NCBI GenBank assembly: GCA_001600355.1
Contig: BCJU01000002.1
Span: forward strand, 2,666,001-2,730,000
Source: Meira nashicola
Lineage: Eukaryota; Basidiomycota; Exobasidiomycetes; Exobasidiales; Brachybasidiaceae
Length of the DNA: 64,000 nucleotides
Reading direction: 5' to 3'
Part shown: positions 39,463 to 49,212 of the stretch, one piece after another
Layout: each line of letters opens with the position of its first letter
Position numbering within the stretch: position 1 is the first letter of the stretch
Program-made: the position numbers and the translations under genes
Notes under the pieces: model-generated
The model's database searches: none
The model's input: only the letters and a program-made list of their open reading frames with translations
Told to the model about the DNA's origin: nothing

Positions 39463-39559
39463 AATTGTAATTTTAATTCATTATACCAAGGAATTTAATT
39501 TTGATATTTAAATCATAACATTAATGTACAAGAGTCTAGAGAAATTTATGTATGTACAT

Positions 39560-41341
39560 TTAATGATCTGCAGCATGTTTGCTCATTGCACGAATCCTTG
39601 GACCATATTTGACAAGAACGAATGGGATGGGAAGCAAGACTAAAGCCAAGAAACCCAATAAAGAACACGCCCATGAAATTCCAAGCTTGTTAAACATTTG
39701 CGTAGTGAATAAAGGGAATCCGGCGCCGAAAGCAGAACGAATGACTGTATTTCCTGCTAATCCTGAAGCTGCTTTTGCTAAATAAGCATCTACGATGTAA
39801 TTGAACAAACCCAAAAAGACCAACAAAATTGCGAATCCTAAAAGAGCACCACCCATCAAGGGAGACCAATAATTGATACTTTTGTAATGCGTCCAACCGA
39901 TCCAAAAGAAAGAAATTACCAAACAAGGAGCGGCAACACAAACGATCAAAAGACGTTCTTCAGGTGGAACACGACCTTTTCCGGCAGCAGCGCATTCTTC
40001 CATCTTTCTTACATAACGTGGATTGAAGAATAGGATGTAGAAAATCACACCTGCCACGCCTCCTAAGAAAAGCGATAAGAACATCAAACCGGAAATAAGC
40101 GAATTGAAACCATGAACTTCTTGGTAAATGATAGGGTATGCACCAAAGCAAAGATAAATGATTCCGTAAACGAATCCAAGGTAAAGAGCCATTGCCAATA
40201 AAATTGGTTCTTGTACCAACATGATAAAAGGGAACAAGAGTGTGTCGTGTAAAAGATGTTTAGCCACTAAAGGATGCATATCAAGAGGGGCTTTGTAGAA
40301 TTCTTGACCGGTTTCTTTGCGAATTCGTTTTGCTTTTCTTTGTAAAATGACAGGTGCGTACGATTCTTTGAGTGTGAAAACGACCAATATTAAACAAACG
40401 CCAGAAAAGATTGAGCATGTCCAAAAGATCCATCTCCAATCAGTTCCAGTGACAGAAATAGCACCACTAACGATTGGACCTATCGCTGGTCCAGCAAAAG
40501 GTGCGATTGAGAACATTGACATGGCAATACCACGACTTTTTGCGTTCCAAACATCAGCAATGCAACCACCAGAATTGGTTAATGGAGCAGCACCAAAGAC
40601 ACCACCCAAAAAACGAAAAACGAGAATTGAAGCTGTATTCTTGCTCAAAGCACAAGCGATATTCCAAATTGTATAACAGAAAATGCTAAGGACAAAGACT
40701 GGTTTACGACCTAAACGTTCAGACATAGGACCAAAGATTAGAGGACCCAAACAGTAACCGGCAACCCAAAGTGAGATCGTCAAGGTTGCAACTTCTTGAC
40801 TAAAACCAAAGTACCTTATCAATTCAGGCGTAACACCGTTGGGTGCAGAAGATGTAAAAGTAGAATTTAACACTAAAACAGCGGCAAGAACTGTTAACCA
40901 GCATTTATACCACGTTGACCAATTCAATGGATTCTCTGGATCATCATCTCCTTCCCAATGAACGATGATAGGTTCGCCTTTTTCCAAATTGGGCTTTTGA
41001 CTTAAAAATCTCTCTAATGCCATCTCTGCTCGAGAATGCGATAATGTTCCTCCGAACGGATGTGCGCTTTCATCTCCGAATGTGGGTGCACGTCTTGAAA
41101 ACGTTCTGGTGGCTGATAAATTTCCTTCTTTTCCATCATTTGCTCCTTTATATTCGGGATTTTTCATTGGTGCGAATTTTGTTGAGATTGATCGATTAGG
41201 ATGATGTTTCTTTTCTGCATTTCTTGTTTCTTCTTCTTCGGAAGAAGAGTAGAGCTCAACATTTTCTCTCTCTTCAATTTCCGGATCAGCACTTGACATG
41301 CCAGGAGATGGCTGCTTTTCAATATCCAAAGATTGGTTCAT
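39560..41341 (-). CDS. MFS transporter, DHA1 (drug:H+ antiporter/polyamine) type
   Basis: 593 aa. The N-terminal 150 residues are hydrophilic and acidic (SSEEEETRN), followed by NPLNWSTWYKCW, a usual opening of DHA1 transporters. Twelve membrane helices can be followed. The motif A-like loop is GPMSERLGRKPVFVLS between helices 2 and 3, and the motif C-like stretch is APFAGPAIGPIVSG in helix 5. The loop WRWIFWTCSIFSG and the central loop LKESYAPVILQRKAKRIRKETG are typical for yeast Tpo/Flr1-type exporters. The substrate (drugs, polyamines) cannot be told. Two CCGCGG elements upstream fit PDR-type control. The earlier in-frame codon is TTG. A TATA box lies about 80 nt upstream. Confidence 0.9.
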   Translation of the reverse strand: MNQSLDIEKQPSPGMSSADPEIEERENVELYSSSEEEETRNAEKKHHPNRSISTKFAPMKNPEYKGANDGKEGNLSATRTFSRRAPTFGDESAHPFGGTLSHSRAEMALERFLSQKPNLEKGEPIIVHWEGDDDPENPLNWSTWYKCWLTVLAAVLVLNSTFTSSAPNGVTPELIRYFGFSQEVATLTISLWVAGYCLGPLIFGPMSERLGRKPVFVLSIFCYTIWNIACALSKNTASILVFRFLGGVFGAAPLTNSGGCIADVWNAKSRGIAMSMFSIAPFAGPAIGPIVSGAISVTGTDWRWIFWTCSIFSGVCLILVVFTLKESYAPVILQRKAKRIRKETGQEFYKAPLDMHPLVAKHLLHDTLLFPFIMLVQEPILLAMALYLGFVYGIIYLCFGAYPIIYQEVHGFNSLISGLMFLSLFLGGVAGVIFYILFFNPRYVRKMEECAAAGKGRVPPEERLLIVCVAAPCLVISFFWIGWTHYKSINYWSPLMGGALLGFAILLVFLGLFNYIVDAYLAKAASGLAGNTVIRSAFGAGFPLFTTQMFNKLGISWACSLLGFLALVLLPIPFVLVKYGPRIRAMSKHAADH

Positions 41342-41416
41342 GATGGCCAAATCTCGATGTACAAAAAAAAAGATAGATGTAGGAAGGATAAAGGTGGAAT
41401 TTTTGTTTTACCTTTA

Positions 41417-41424
41417 TTTATATA
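41417..41424 (-). promoter_or_regulatory. TATA box of the MFS gene
   Basis: TATATAAA on the minus strand about 80 nt upstream of the ATG at 41341. Confidence 0.45.
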
Positions 41425-41516
41425 CTTGAAAAATACTCCTCTTATCTGCTCATAATTTCCAATTTCATTAGACAAATCACTTGGATTTTTCCTCCACTAC
41501 ATGCATACATCTACTC

Positions 41517-41543
41517 ACCGCGGTGGAAATGTGCTCCCGCGGT
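41517..41543 (-). promoter_or_regulatory. Two everted CCGCGG sites, PDRE-like
   Basis: CCGCGG occurs at 41518-41523 and 41537-41542 as part of a CCGCGGTG direct repeat, about 180 nt before the MFS ATG. Zn2Cys6 factors such as yeast Pdr1/Pdr3 bind TCCGCGGA. The flanks here are ACCGCGGT and CCCGCGGT, so the match is to the core only. Confidence 0.4.
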
Positions 41544-42118
41544 GCAGATCAAATTAATGTTCTTTAGGTACTAGCATGGAAAGAACCCCTGCCTGAGAAA
41601 ACTTCGAATGTATGCAAAAGGAAGCACGTCTGCATATGTATCCGGTATATCGAATCTGAGATTTACCTGTGTTATTTTGCTTTTATTTTTCTGATTCGGA
41701 CATTTGCATGTACCTTACGCGCGAAAGGAAATTACAAACTTCACGTAAACATTGTTAGTAAGTGCGCCGGCGCGCGTATGGACATAGGCGAGCAAGATTT
41801 ATCACTCAAATGCGTCATTCTGGAGCCCGCAAATGCGGGAAGAAACACCGTACCACATCTCGGAATCTTCACACCGAGGAAAATCCCGTCAAATAAATTC
41901 TCACGATCATAGATTGTTTGTCTCTATATGGGATCATGTATATTCTTCCCGCCGGCACATGCGGCACCGCAAGCTTGATTATCCATGGAGGAACAATTAT
42001 ATATAAACATGCAAGGTACACACAATCATGTTCGACTTAGGGTACATTGTTTGATTCCCGCCAAGTAGTCTAGTTCAGGTGAGTCTTATACCCACATATC
42101 TCCTCTACAAAAGGAATT

Positions 42119-42228
42119 GCCCTTATAGCTCAGTGGCAGAGCGCATCACTTGTACAGCGTGTTCTTTCACTCAAGGACTCGTTAGAAATGCTATGATGAG
42201 GTCGGTAGTTCAATCCTGCCTGGGGGCA
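42119..42228 (+). tRNA. tRNA-Thr(UGU) with 38-nt intron
   Basis: The cloverleaf can be drawn fully. Acceptor stem GCCCTTA pairs with TGGGGGC (two G-U pairs). The D arm is GCTC/GAGC. The anticodon stem is CATCA/TGATG, with loop C-T-TGT-A-A giving anticodon TGT. The T arm is GGTAG-TTCAATC-CTGCC, with discriminator A at 42228. An intron at 42155-42192 lies one base after the anticodon, the standard place. The mature length is 72 nt. Internal A and B boxes are in place (TAGCTCAGTGG, GGTAGTTCAATCC). Confidence 0.9.
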
Positions 42229-42240
42229 AGCAAATTTGCC

Positions 42241-42249
42241 TTTTTTTTT
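42241..42249 (+). terminator. Pol III terminator of tRNA-Thr
   Basis: Run of nine T residues starting 12 nt after the tRNA 3' end. Confidence 0.7.
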
Positions 42250-42683
42250 CTCGCGCGTGATTGAGGTGGTAGGCATTCGCGCGTGAAACTTTTTACCGGA
42301 GCCGACACTGATTCTTTCCAAATAAACAGAATAAAATGATATCAAACGTCTTAAAGAAAAAGTTTAGATGTCAAAGTGACGTATAGCTATCTCTATTCAT
42401 GGTAGCAAGATATATTTTGTATATTCTTCGTACAATTAGCTCTCAACTCCGATTGGCTCCGGTTTTGTTTAGCGGACTAGAGCACGCGTGTTTGATAATG
42501 CCTAATTATTACGCGGGGTTCTGCTGTTTCAAGCCGTGCAACGATTGGCTGAAGCTTTTACGTATTTCAAAGGCGCAAGCACTGTAAGAGAGGCTAAGAG
42601 CCTGCCTTAGTTAATGCGATTGCGATAGAAGTTCTGCACATCCTTTCTTCATCACCATCCATCTCGTTCACAGATTGCCAAGT
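42250..42683. other. Intergenic region upstream of SDH3
   Basis: No gene is seen. Contains the SDH3 promoter; the pattern GATTGG appears at about 42449 and 42543 (CCAAT boxes in reverse), fitting HAP-type control of a respiratory gene. Confidence 0.4.
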
Positions 42684-43373
42684 ATGTCGTTATTCCCAAG
42701 TACAGCACGTACTGGTGTTTCGGCTTTGGCCGGTTTGCGCTCTTCTGCGCCAAATGCATCATCTATGTTTCGCAGATCCTTTACTCCATTGGCATCAAGT
42801 GTTGCATTGAAAGGACAACAATCACAAAAGATTGTCACTACGCCAAAATCAAATGCAGTACAACCATCTCCTGCTGCCATGGCAACACATATGATGATCA
42901 GACCATTCATGCATTCATCAAAACGTTCATCAGTTCCAACAAATCAATACTCACAAGGAGAAGCATTGACTTTGCTTAACGAACAACGATCATTACGACC
43001 AAACAGTCCCCATTTGACCATTTATCAACCACAAGTTACATGGTATTTGTCAATCTTGACACGTATGACAGGTGTTGGTTTGAGTGTTTTATTCTATGGT
43101 TGGGCAATCACATACTTTGCTTTACCTTATACAACTGTCGGACAAGCATTCACATCTGCACATCTCGTTCAATACGCAGCTTTGGCTCCATTTTGGCTTA
43201 AGGTCGGATTGAAGGCACCAATCGCTTTCGCTATGAGTTTCCACTCTTATAATGGATTGCGTCACTTGGCTTGGGATATTGGATACGGTTTGTCCATGAA
43301 GGGTGTTTACATGGGCGCATACATTGTCTTGGGTGCTTCCGTGGCTACAACAGCATACTTGCTCACTCTTTAA
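42684..43373 (+). CDS. SDH3: Succinate dehydrogenase cytochrome b subunit (SDH3/SDHC)
   Basis: 229 aa. Membrane anchor of respiratory complex II in the inner mitochondrial membrane, with heme b and ubiquinone sites. The N-terminal part of about 95 residues is Ser/Arg/Ala-rich and fits a mitochondrial presequence. The SDHC signature follows: RPNSPHLTIYQPQVTW, then SILTRMTGVGLS with the Ser/Arg of the quinone pocket, and FHSYNGLRHLAWDIG with the heme-ligand His. Three membrane helices are visible. An in-frame earlier start is only a TTG at 42675. No intron. Confidence 0.93.
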   Translation: MSLFPSTARTGVSALAGLRSSAPNASSMFRRSFTPLASSVALKGQQSQKIVTTPKSNAVQPSPAAMATHMMIRPFMHSSKRSSVPTNQYSQGEALTLLNEQRSLRPNSPHLTIYQPQVTWYLSILTRMTGVGLSVLFYGWAITYFALPYTTVGQAFTSAHLVQYAALAPFWLKVGLKAPIAFAMSFHSYNGLRHLAWDIGYGLSMKGVYMGAYIVLGASVATTAYLLTL

Positions 43374-43503
43374 ATGGTTTCTATCAATTTGTATTCTGCT
43401 TTGACTCAAATCGTATTTAAATGACGATGGACGTGATAAAATAAATTGTCTGCGATGTTATTATGATACATAGAGATGATTGTACATAAAAAGAAGGTTT
43501 CTT

Positions 43504-44253
43504 TCAATGAGCGAATAGACCCCAATCTTGTACTTTTAGCGAACTAGCTGCATGCATGAAAGCTTCTTGAGCAGTTGCACTCAAACTTCCTTCAATTCTT
43601 GAAGCTTGTTCAGCATTTGCCAAAGCATCGGATGCTAAAGGTTCGTTTAGGCTTAAAATAAGATCAACATCTTTTGCGGGTGTGAAACGCCATAGTGCTA
43701 AATAGATACGTACTTTATCGCCCGCTCCCGATCCTTGACCGAACTTTTTCACTGTTTGATGACCAACAAGTAACAAAGGAGCGGGTGTTGGTGTGGAGCT
43801 GTCAAGTGTTCCGGATAAGGCAGGCTGTCCAGGACTAGTTCCTGGGATTGCATATATCTCTTGTACTTCTGAAGATGTTGCATCGTTATCGTGTGCCAAA
43901 GAGTCAAAATGAAAGCTGTAATATAGAATATTGTTAGCTTTTTCTTTTATTTAGCAGCATATATCCACATAAACACTTACCGTATTGCAGCTTCCAAATC
44001 ATCTTTAGCGGAACCTTCCTTTACGCTTTCCAAGACTTCGGTAATTAATGTCAAATCATTATTTGGACTTAAAAGAACTTCTTGATTGTCGGGTACCTGC
44101 CTCAAATCACTATTCACAATAAAGAGTTGGTGTCAGATCTAAAAAATATGATCCCCAAATTCATCTCACTCACCTAGCATCAAGCCAATCTTTTGCGATA
44201 TTTGCTGTGATTGCACCTCCAAATAACGATTTCGAATTTTGATCAACAGTCAT
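43504..44253 (-). CDS. MOG1: Ran-binding nuclear import factor Mog1, three exons
   Basis: Exons on the minus strand are 44253-44174, 44109-43981 and 43915-43504, giving 206 aa. Both introns (64 and 65 nt) have GTGAGT/GTAAGT donors and are phase 2. Mog1 binds Ran and stimulates nucleotide release, helping nuclear transport. The spliced N-terminus reads SLFGGAITANIAKDWLDA, then SDLRQVPDNQEVLLSP, the two signature blocks of the family (yeast LYGGAI and DIRQVPDNQEV), then AAIRFHFDSLAHDND. The C-terminal half is less conserved (GAGDKVRIYLALWRF). Only the last exon is an obvious open frame, so the gene is easy to miss. Confidence 0.92.
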
Positions 44254-44510
44254 TGTTTATAAGGTATTTAAATGGTAGAATGAGGATGATATGTAACGAA
44301 TAGGTGGAGTTGCATTTGGCTACAATCACTAGTGTTATACGCGCGATTCTGTCATGCAGACTAGGCTGAGAAACACAGATAAGAAAGCTTATTTTTTGAT
44401 TTTACACGTGCAAAGAACTTTTTGGATTTTGGATGTGTTAATATTCCTTCAACATTAATACTTCATGCGTGTTCACCATCACACCTCAACGTACAAATAA
44501 CTACGCAAAC

Positions 44511-45746
44511 ATGGCTCCTCCTCCTTCTTCTAATGATGCAAAGCCATCTGCTGGTGTCAAGGGTGAAGGAAATTTCAAACATATAGGTAACAAGATGAAA
44601 AGGCAAGAAATGTACAGAAAACATCGAAAGACTAAACGTGAAGAAAAGTTGAAAAAGAGAATACAACAAGCAAAAGAAGAGAAAGGAGAAGGTGGAGCAG
44701 AGAAAAAGAAGGCTAGATTGGCCAAAAATATACCTAGAACAATCGAACGTACACGGGATTACAATCCTACCATTATAAATGCACCCAATACGCATGATGG
44801 CCCAGGACCTTCTTTACCGGTAGAAGGAAGTTCAAAAGATTTAGCTGATTCGCAAGACGAAGACGATGAAGATGAAGAGCAGGAAGTGGAAGATGAGGTT
44901 GAAGAAGACGAAGAAGAAGATGAAGACGACCCACATGCACCTCCAGCACTGTTAATCACAACCTCCATGCCCTCCAATAGCACATCACCTCACCTTTCAT
45001 CCGCCAACGCTCGATCACATCCAGCCGAACGAACGAGAGAATTTGTGAATGAATTGCTCAACATCTTTCCCGGAGCAGAGTATAGACCAAGAGCAAAAGC
45101 AAAAGGGGTGGGATTAGGAAAGATTGCTGGATGGGCACGTACTCGAGGCTATAATGGTATGATTGTTGTTGGAGAAGATAAAAAAGAGCCTTTTAGTTTA
45201 ACAATCATTGGCTTACCACAAGGTCCAACTGCATTCTTTCGATTAACAAATATTGCCATGAGAACTGAGATTGAAGGACATGGACGTTCAACAGGACATA
45301 CACCTGAACTCATCTTGAACAATTTCACTACATCTTTAGGACATCAAATCGGAACGCTTTTGCAAAGTCTATTTCCGCGTATACCTCAATTGGAAGGCAG
45401 ACAAGTGGTCACAGCGCATAATCAACGTGATTATATCTTCTTTCGCCGACACAGATATGTGTTCAAAAATGAAGAAAAGGCCAACTTGCAAGAAATTGGT
45501 CCACGTTTTACACTTAAGTTACGTTCTTTGAAAGAAGGTCTTCCAAAAGGAGCCGGGGTATGGGATGGAGAAATACACTTTGACGGTAAGCCAAAAGAGA
45601 TTGCGCCGAGCCAAGACGGAGAACAATCTTCCGATCAAACTAATTCCAAAAGAAAACGCACTCAACGAATCGATGATGAACAAACAGGACTGTCGTTTGA
45701 ATGGAAACCCAAAATGGGCGTCTCACGTCGGAATTTCTACTTGTGA
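44511..45746 (+). CDS. RPF1: Ribosome biogenesis protein Rpf1 (Brix domain)
   Basis: 411 aa. Rpf1 acts in the nucleolus in 60S subunit (27S pre-rRNA) maturation. The N-terminus is basic (HIGNKMKRQEMYRKHRKTKRE) and is followed by an acidic tract of about 50 residues. The Brix domain covers about residues 165-360: FVNELLNIFPGAEYRPRAKAK, PFSLTIIGLPQGPTAFFRLT, and QRDYIFFRRHRYVF. The C-terminus ends with the family's GLSFEWKPKMGVSRRNFYL-type block. ATG 44511 is in good context and 14 residues downstream of the longest frame's start. It shares a divergent promoter with MOG1. Confidence 0.93.
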   Translation: MAPPPSSNDAKPSAGVKGEGNFKHIGNKMKRQEMYRKHRKTKREEKLKKRIQQAKEEKGEGGAEKKKARLAKNIPRTIERTRDYNPTIINAPNTHDGPGPSLPVEGSSKDLADSQDEDDEDEEQEVEDEVEEDEEEDEDDPHAPPALLITTSMPSNSTSPHLSSANARSHPAERTREFVNELLNIFPGAEYRPRAKAKGVGLGKIAGWARTRGYNGMIVVGEDKKEPFSLTIIGLPQGPTAFFRLTNIAMRTEIEGHGRSTGHTPELILNNFTTSLGHQIGTLLQSLFPRIPQLEGRQVVTAHNQRDYIFFRRHRYVFKNEEKANLQEIGPRFTLKLRSLKEGLPKGAGVWDGEIHFDGKPKEIAPSQDGEQSSDQTNSKRKRTQRIDDEQTGLSFEWKPKMGVSRRNFYL

Positions 45747-47152
45747 CAAAATGATTTCCCTTTTATTGTGGCTTATTTAAATCATCATCATCATCATTTG
45801 TACTCATATCACATTCATCACATAAAAACTTTACAAATTACCGTTGCGGAGAATTGACTCGGTGTGTTAGAGTGTGACGACAGATTTTGAATTTCATAGT
45901 CCGTTTATGCATCGAAAGGTAACCTAATTTCGGGGTTTCATTTCTGTACTCTTACTTTCCTTCCAAAGTGGGGATCAAAGCGATGACCCTCTTGAAAAGG
46001 GTTTGGGGGCAAAGATAAGCATAGCCACTTTCTCCAGATATGATAATCATATCTTTCGTTTGATGGGGCAAAAAAAGAATTAAAAAAAGCGGAGTATTGC
46101 GTGCGATTGCTGTATATTCTCCAATTTAGACCTGTCGAACATCTTCGAATTTCCCATTGAAATTTAACTTTGAGCACAAATATTGTGATCTGAACGAGTA
46201 TGTGTGAACGATCTGTACAACAACAAAGGGAGAAATGGCATGATGACTGAGCTTGAACGAAAGGGAAGAAAATATTTCCTTTCATCCCTCTCTTCAATTT
46301 CGGAGTATTTTCTTGGCCAAAATGAGTTTGAAATTGCGTATCGGCTGTCATTGCAGGTAATTTGCGATTTAAAACGCAGCCAAACGCGATCTTTCCGTTT
46401 GTTTCGCATGTAAGTCGACTGAAATTTGATGACGAAATTGTATTCACGTTAACAAAGGAAAAAAGAATTCTTTACCATTCTCTTATCTTCTCTTTCAACA
46501 TTTCCAACTCCGTTAGGGACAATCCTGTAAGAGGAGATTCCGTTCCGGAAAGCAATCGTTATGCAATTCTTTTGTTTGACTGTATTTTATTCTGCAACAC
46601 TGCCTTTTCTCCGCTTTTTCTCTTTACCCTTTGTTGAAAAGAAAACAAAAGGGCTCAATACTCAATACACTGTGCACAAATGTGATCATAGCATTTCGTC
46701 TTTGTTTGAATGGCGTCGGCGATGGCGTAATGATGGAAAAACGTTTCATAAATTTTTGCAAATACAATATAAATGCACACAAAAAAACGCATTTTCGGGG
46801 ATCCGCTTTTTTGAGCGTTTTAAAACACCGCTTCGTTTGTCCATTACAAAGGGATATATGTATGCATATATGCGTATAAAAACAGAAAAGGTTCAAAGGG
46901 AAGGGGCGTTTGAAGTGTACGGTTGCGTACGATCGCATACACACTGATATACATCTTTCCTGTGTATCATCTCTTTTTTCCCTAAAGTCACATCCAACTA
47001 ATTTCCACAGTCCAGTAAAAAGATTGTATGCACGTACACCCACAATTATTTAGAATATGTGTGACGAGTATATAAGCACTTGGTCACAATTTGAACTTTT
47101 TTTTCGACATCTCACTACGAAGAAAAGATTATAAATTAATCTTTTTTTCAAA
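45747..47152. promoter_or_regulatory. Long upstream region of the APSES gene
   Basis: About 1.4 kb with no supported gene; overlapping frames on both strands (46561-47043) show no protein-like features. A short ATC repeat occurs at about 45782-45797. A TATATAAG box lies near the 3' end. The length suggests a complex promoter for the downstream regulator, or an undetected non-coding RNA. Confidence 0.45.
47069..47076 (+). promoter_or_regulatory. TATA box of the APSES gene
   Basis: TATATAAG 77-84 nt before the ATG at 47153. Confidence 0.5.
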
Positions 47153-48553
47153 ATGACAGAAACAGTCACTAAAGTAACAACATATCCAAACATGTATTCG
47201 ACACATAAGCCTGAATTATGTTTTCCTGGTTCATCGTCTCCTTTGACGAATCCATTGCCATCTTTGGCTTCTCAGATTGAAATTCCAGAAGCTCATCCTG
47301 ATTATGAACTTATTTTATCAACAATTCGTGCAAGAAGAGTATCACAAATGGCAAAAATGAAAGGATTGGATGACAATGAATTGCAAGTAGCACAAAAGAC
47401 TTCTGATTCAAGCATTCATTCTAGTCCATCGCCTTCACCGGTCACACCACCTTCTACAGACGGTAGAAGAACAAATCAACCAATGATCATTGGAATGGAA
47501 TCTATGGCCGATCAAATGAATGATATGGAATCAATGCAAAAACAACAAGCTCAATTATGCATAAAGAGTAATTTAGATGCACAATCTGTTACAAGTCAAA
47601 TGTTAGGTGGCATTCAACAACATACGTATAATAACGTCAGACGAAATAATTGCGGTCTCTTAGCTCCTCAAAGTTTATTTGAGATGAGTTTTGCACGACA
47701 AGCACGCATTTATCCAACAAATCGTCATAAAATCGTTTCAAATAAATATGCGACGGCAGCAGACCCACGTGGTTATATTCCTGTATATGAATATGAGATC
47801 AATAATACAACAATTTTGATCGATCAAGAAAATTCATACATCTTATTAACAAGTATCTGTAAAGCACTCGGCCCATGGCGTACAGACATAGTTCGTCAAG
47901 TTGAAGCAGTACCTGAATTGGAAAGCCTTTGTAGACGTATCCGTGGCGGATTTTTAAAGATTCAAGGAACATGGGTACCGTACAAATTGGCTTATGAACT
48001 TTGTAGAAGGGTAGCTCATAACATTCGTATGGATCTCGTTCCTATCTTTGGATTCGATTTTCCAGAAAAGTGTTTAAGTCCTGTTGATGTAGGGTTTGGT
48101 GAATTACGCATCTTAACAAACGGAAGACGAGGTAGAAAGTCAACCGTAGCCGCAATGGCAGCAATGAACAATTTACCTCTTCATATCAAAGACAAATTTT
48201 CTCATTCGGTTGCTGTTGCCAATGCCTCTATGGGTTATGCTGCCAATAATGGCAAGATAAATGCGTTGAATACACAATCGATCGCTCCATTGACAAATAC
48301 CACTAATCAACATGCTAATATTACGGCTATGACAAATGGTGTCAATGCAGCACCTTTCACTTCTCGTGTCGTTCTTCGTCAACATCCTTACGCAGTTCGT
48401 TCCAAATTGGCATTTCTGGCCAATCGAAAAATGGTAGCAAATCAACAGTATGCTTTGATGAATCAGCAAATCAGTACCAATCAGCAACAGCAGCAGCAGC
48501 AAAAACAACAGCCTGTCATCAATATGTCACAGCCGATCACAAATCGTATCTAG
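47153..48553 (+). CDS. APSES/KilA-N DNA-binding regulator, Xbp1-like
   Basis: 466 aa. The APSES (KilA-N) domain spans about residues 205-310. Visible parts are YIPVYEYEINNTTILIDQE, SICKALGPWRTDIVRQVE, and the core GGFLKIQGTWVPYKLAYEL followed by LVPIFGFDFPEKC. These last two blocks fit the Xbp1-type subgroup more than StuA or MBF. Both flanks are disordered: the N-terminal part is Ser/Pro/Met-rich and the C-terminal part is Asn/Gln-rich with a short polyglutamine (about 445-455). There are no ankyrin repeats, unlike MBF subunits. Such factors often control morphogenesis or starvation responses; the role here is inference. Very long upstream region. Confidence 0.82.
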   Translation: MTETVTKVTTYPNMYSTHKPELCFPGSSSPLTNPLPSLASQIEIPEAHPDYELILSTIRARRVSQMAKMKGLDDNELQVAQKTSDSSIHSSPSPSPVTPPSTDGRRTNQPMIIGMESMADQMNDMESMQKQQAQLCIKSNLDAQSVTSQMLGGIQQHTYNNVRRNNCGLLAPQSLFEMSFARQARIYPTNRHKIVSNKYATAADPRGYIPVYEYEINNTTILIDQENSYILLTSICKALGPWRTDIVRQVEAVPELESLCRRIRGGFLKIQGTWVPYKLAYELCRRVAHNIRMDLVPIFGFDFPEKCLSPVDVGFGELRILTNGRRGRKSTVAAMAAMNNLPLHIKDKFSHSVAVANASMGYAANNGKINALNTQSIAPLTNTTNQHANITAMTNGVNAAPFTSRVVLRQHPYAVRSKLAFLANRKMVANQQYALMNQQISTNQQQQQQQKQQPVINMSQPITNRI

Positions 48554-48706
48554 TAAAATTAATTAAAATCGTTTGTAAAAATATGCTTCTTTGTCTCATC
48601 ATTCCTCTGTATCATGTCATCATCAATAATAGACTTCTCTGGCAAAAGTCCACTTATAATAGATCGCCTTTGTATCATTCCTTGTGTTCGTATAGTGTAC
48701 ATTCTC

Positions 48707-49008
48707 TTAAACAGCCTTTTGGTTTGAACGATCAATTCGATCGCCTAAAGGATTCGGTCCAGAATATAGTGTGAATGGTGGCCTTTCATTATTGATATAC
48801 CTTGTCGCCAATTCACTCAAACTTCTTCCGGCAGGTCTTTGTGATGCATTTCTTGGATCGGATTCATAGATGTAGTAAGCAAACACACCTGTTGCAATAC
48901 CCAAAAGCGGGTCCAATACTCTGCATAGTAAGGAAAGATTAGGTTAGAAGCTATTGCATGCATTTCTTTGACCTTTTATACGCACCTTCCGGCTAGATAT
49001 TGTACCAT
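48707..49008 (-). CDS. NCE101: NCE101-type small membrane protein, two exons
   Basis: Exons on the minus strand are 49008-48986 and 48920-48707, giving 78 aa. The 65-nt phase-2 intron (donor GTGCGT, acceptor TGCAG) joins MVQYLAG to RVLDPLLGIATGVFAYYIYE. Yeast Nce101 (non-classical export) has the same MVQY start, DPLL-x-I motif and YYxYE, with a single hydrophobic helix, so identity is clear despite the small size. The C-terminal extension (ERPPFTLYSGPNPLGDR) is longer than in yeast. The first exon is only 23 nt and would be missed by a simple frame search. Confidence 0.85.
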
Positions 49009-49212
49009 TTTTGATCTCAATCTGTATCGGACAGGATGATGACAAGAGCGAGAGATTGGGGAAAATTAAGCTACTACTTCTGTATGCATGCATTCATTAC
49101 CTTAGTTCGCCTAGAATTTGGCGCGTGCATTTATCCTAAACCACCACACACAACCCTTCTTTTTTGAAACATATGAAACAATAATGATGATGACTATATA
49201 CACATTTCTCTT

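Larger units (their letters stand above)
41342..42118. other. Intergenic region between MFS gene and tRNA-Thr
   Basis: No protein gene is seen. It contains the MFS promoter, a GCCGGCGC patch at 41766-41773, a small inverted repeat CCCGCAAATGCGGG at 41825-41838, and another CG-rich patch (CCCGCCGGCACATGCGGC) at about 41949-41966. Confidence 0.5.

Noticed and set aside
44759..44983. Serine-rich frame on the minus strand inside RPF1
   Set aside because: It is the complement of the acidic GAA/GAT-rich tract of RPF1.
46561..47043. Frames of about 130 aa on both strands upstream of the APSES gene
   Set aside because: Mutually overlapping, Phe/Lys-rich and without domain or signal features; probably chance frames in AT-rich DNA.
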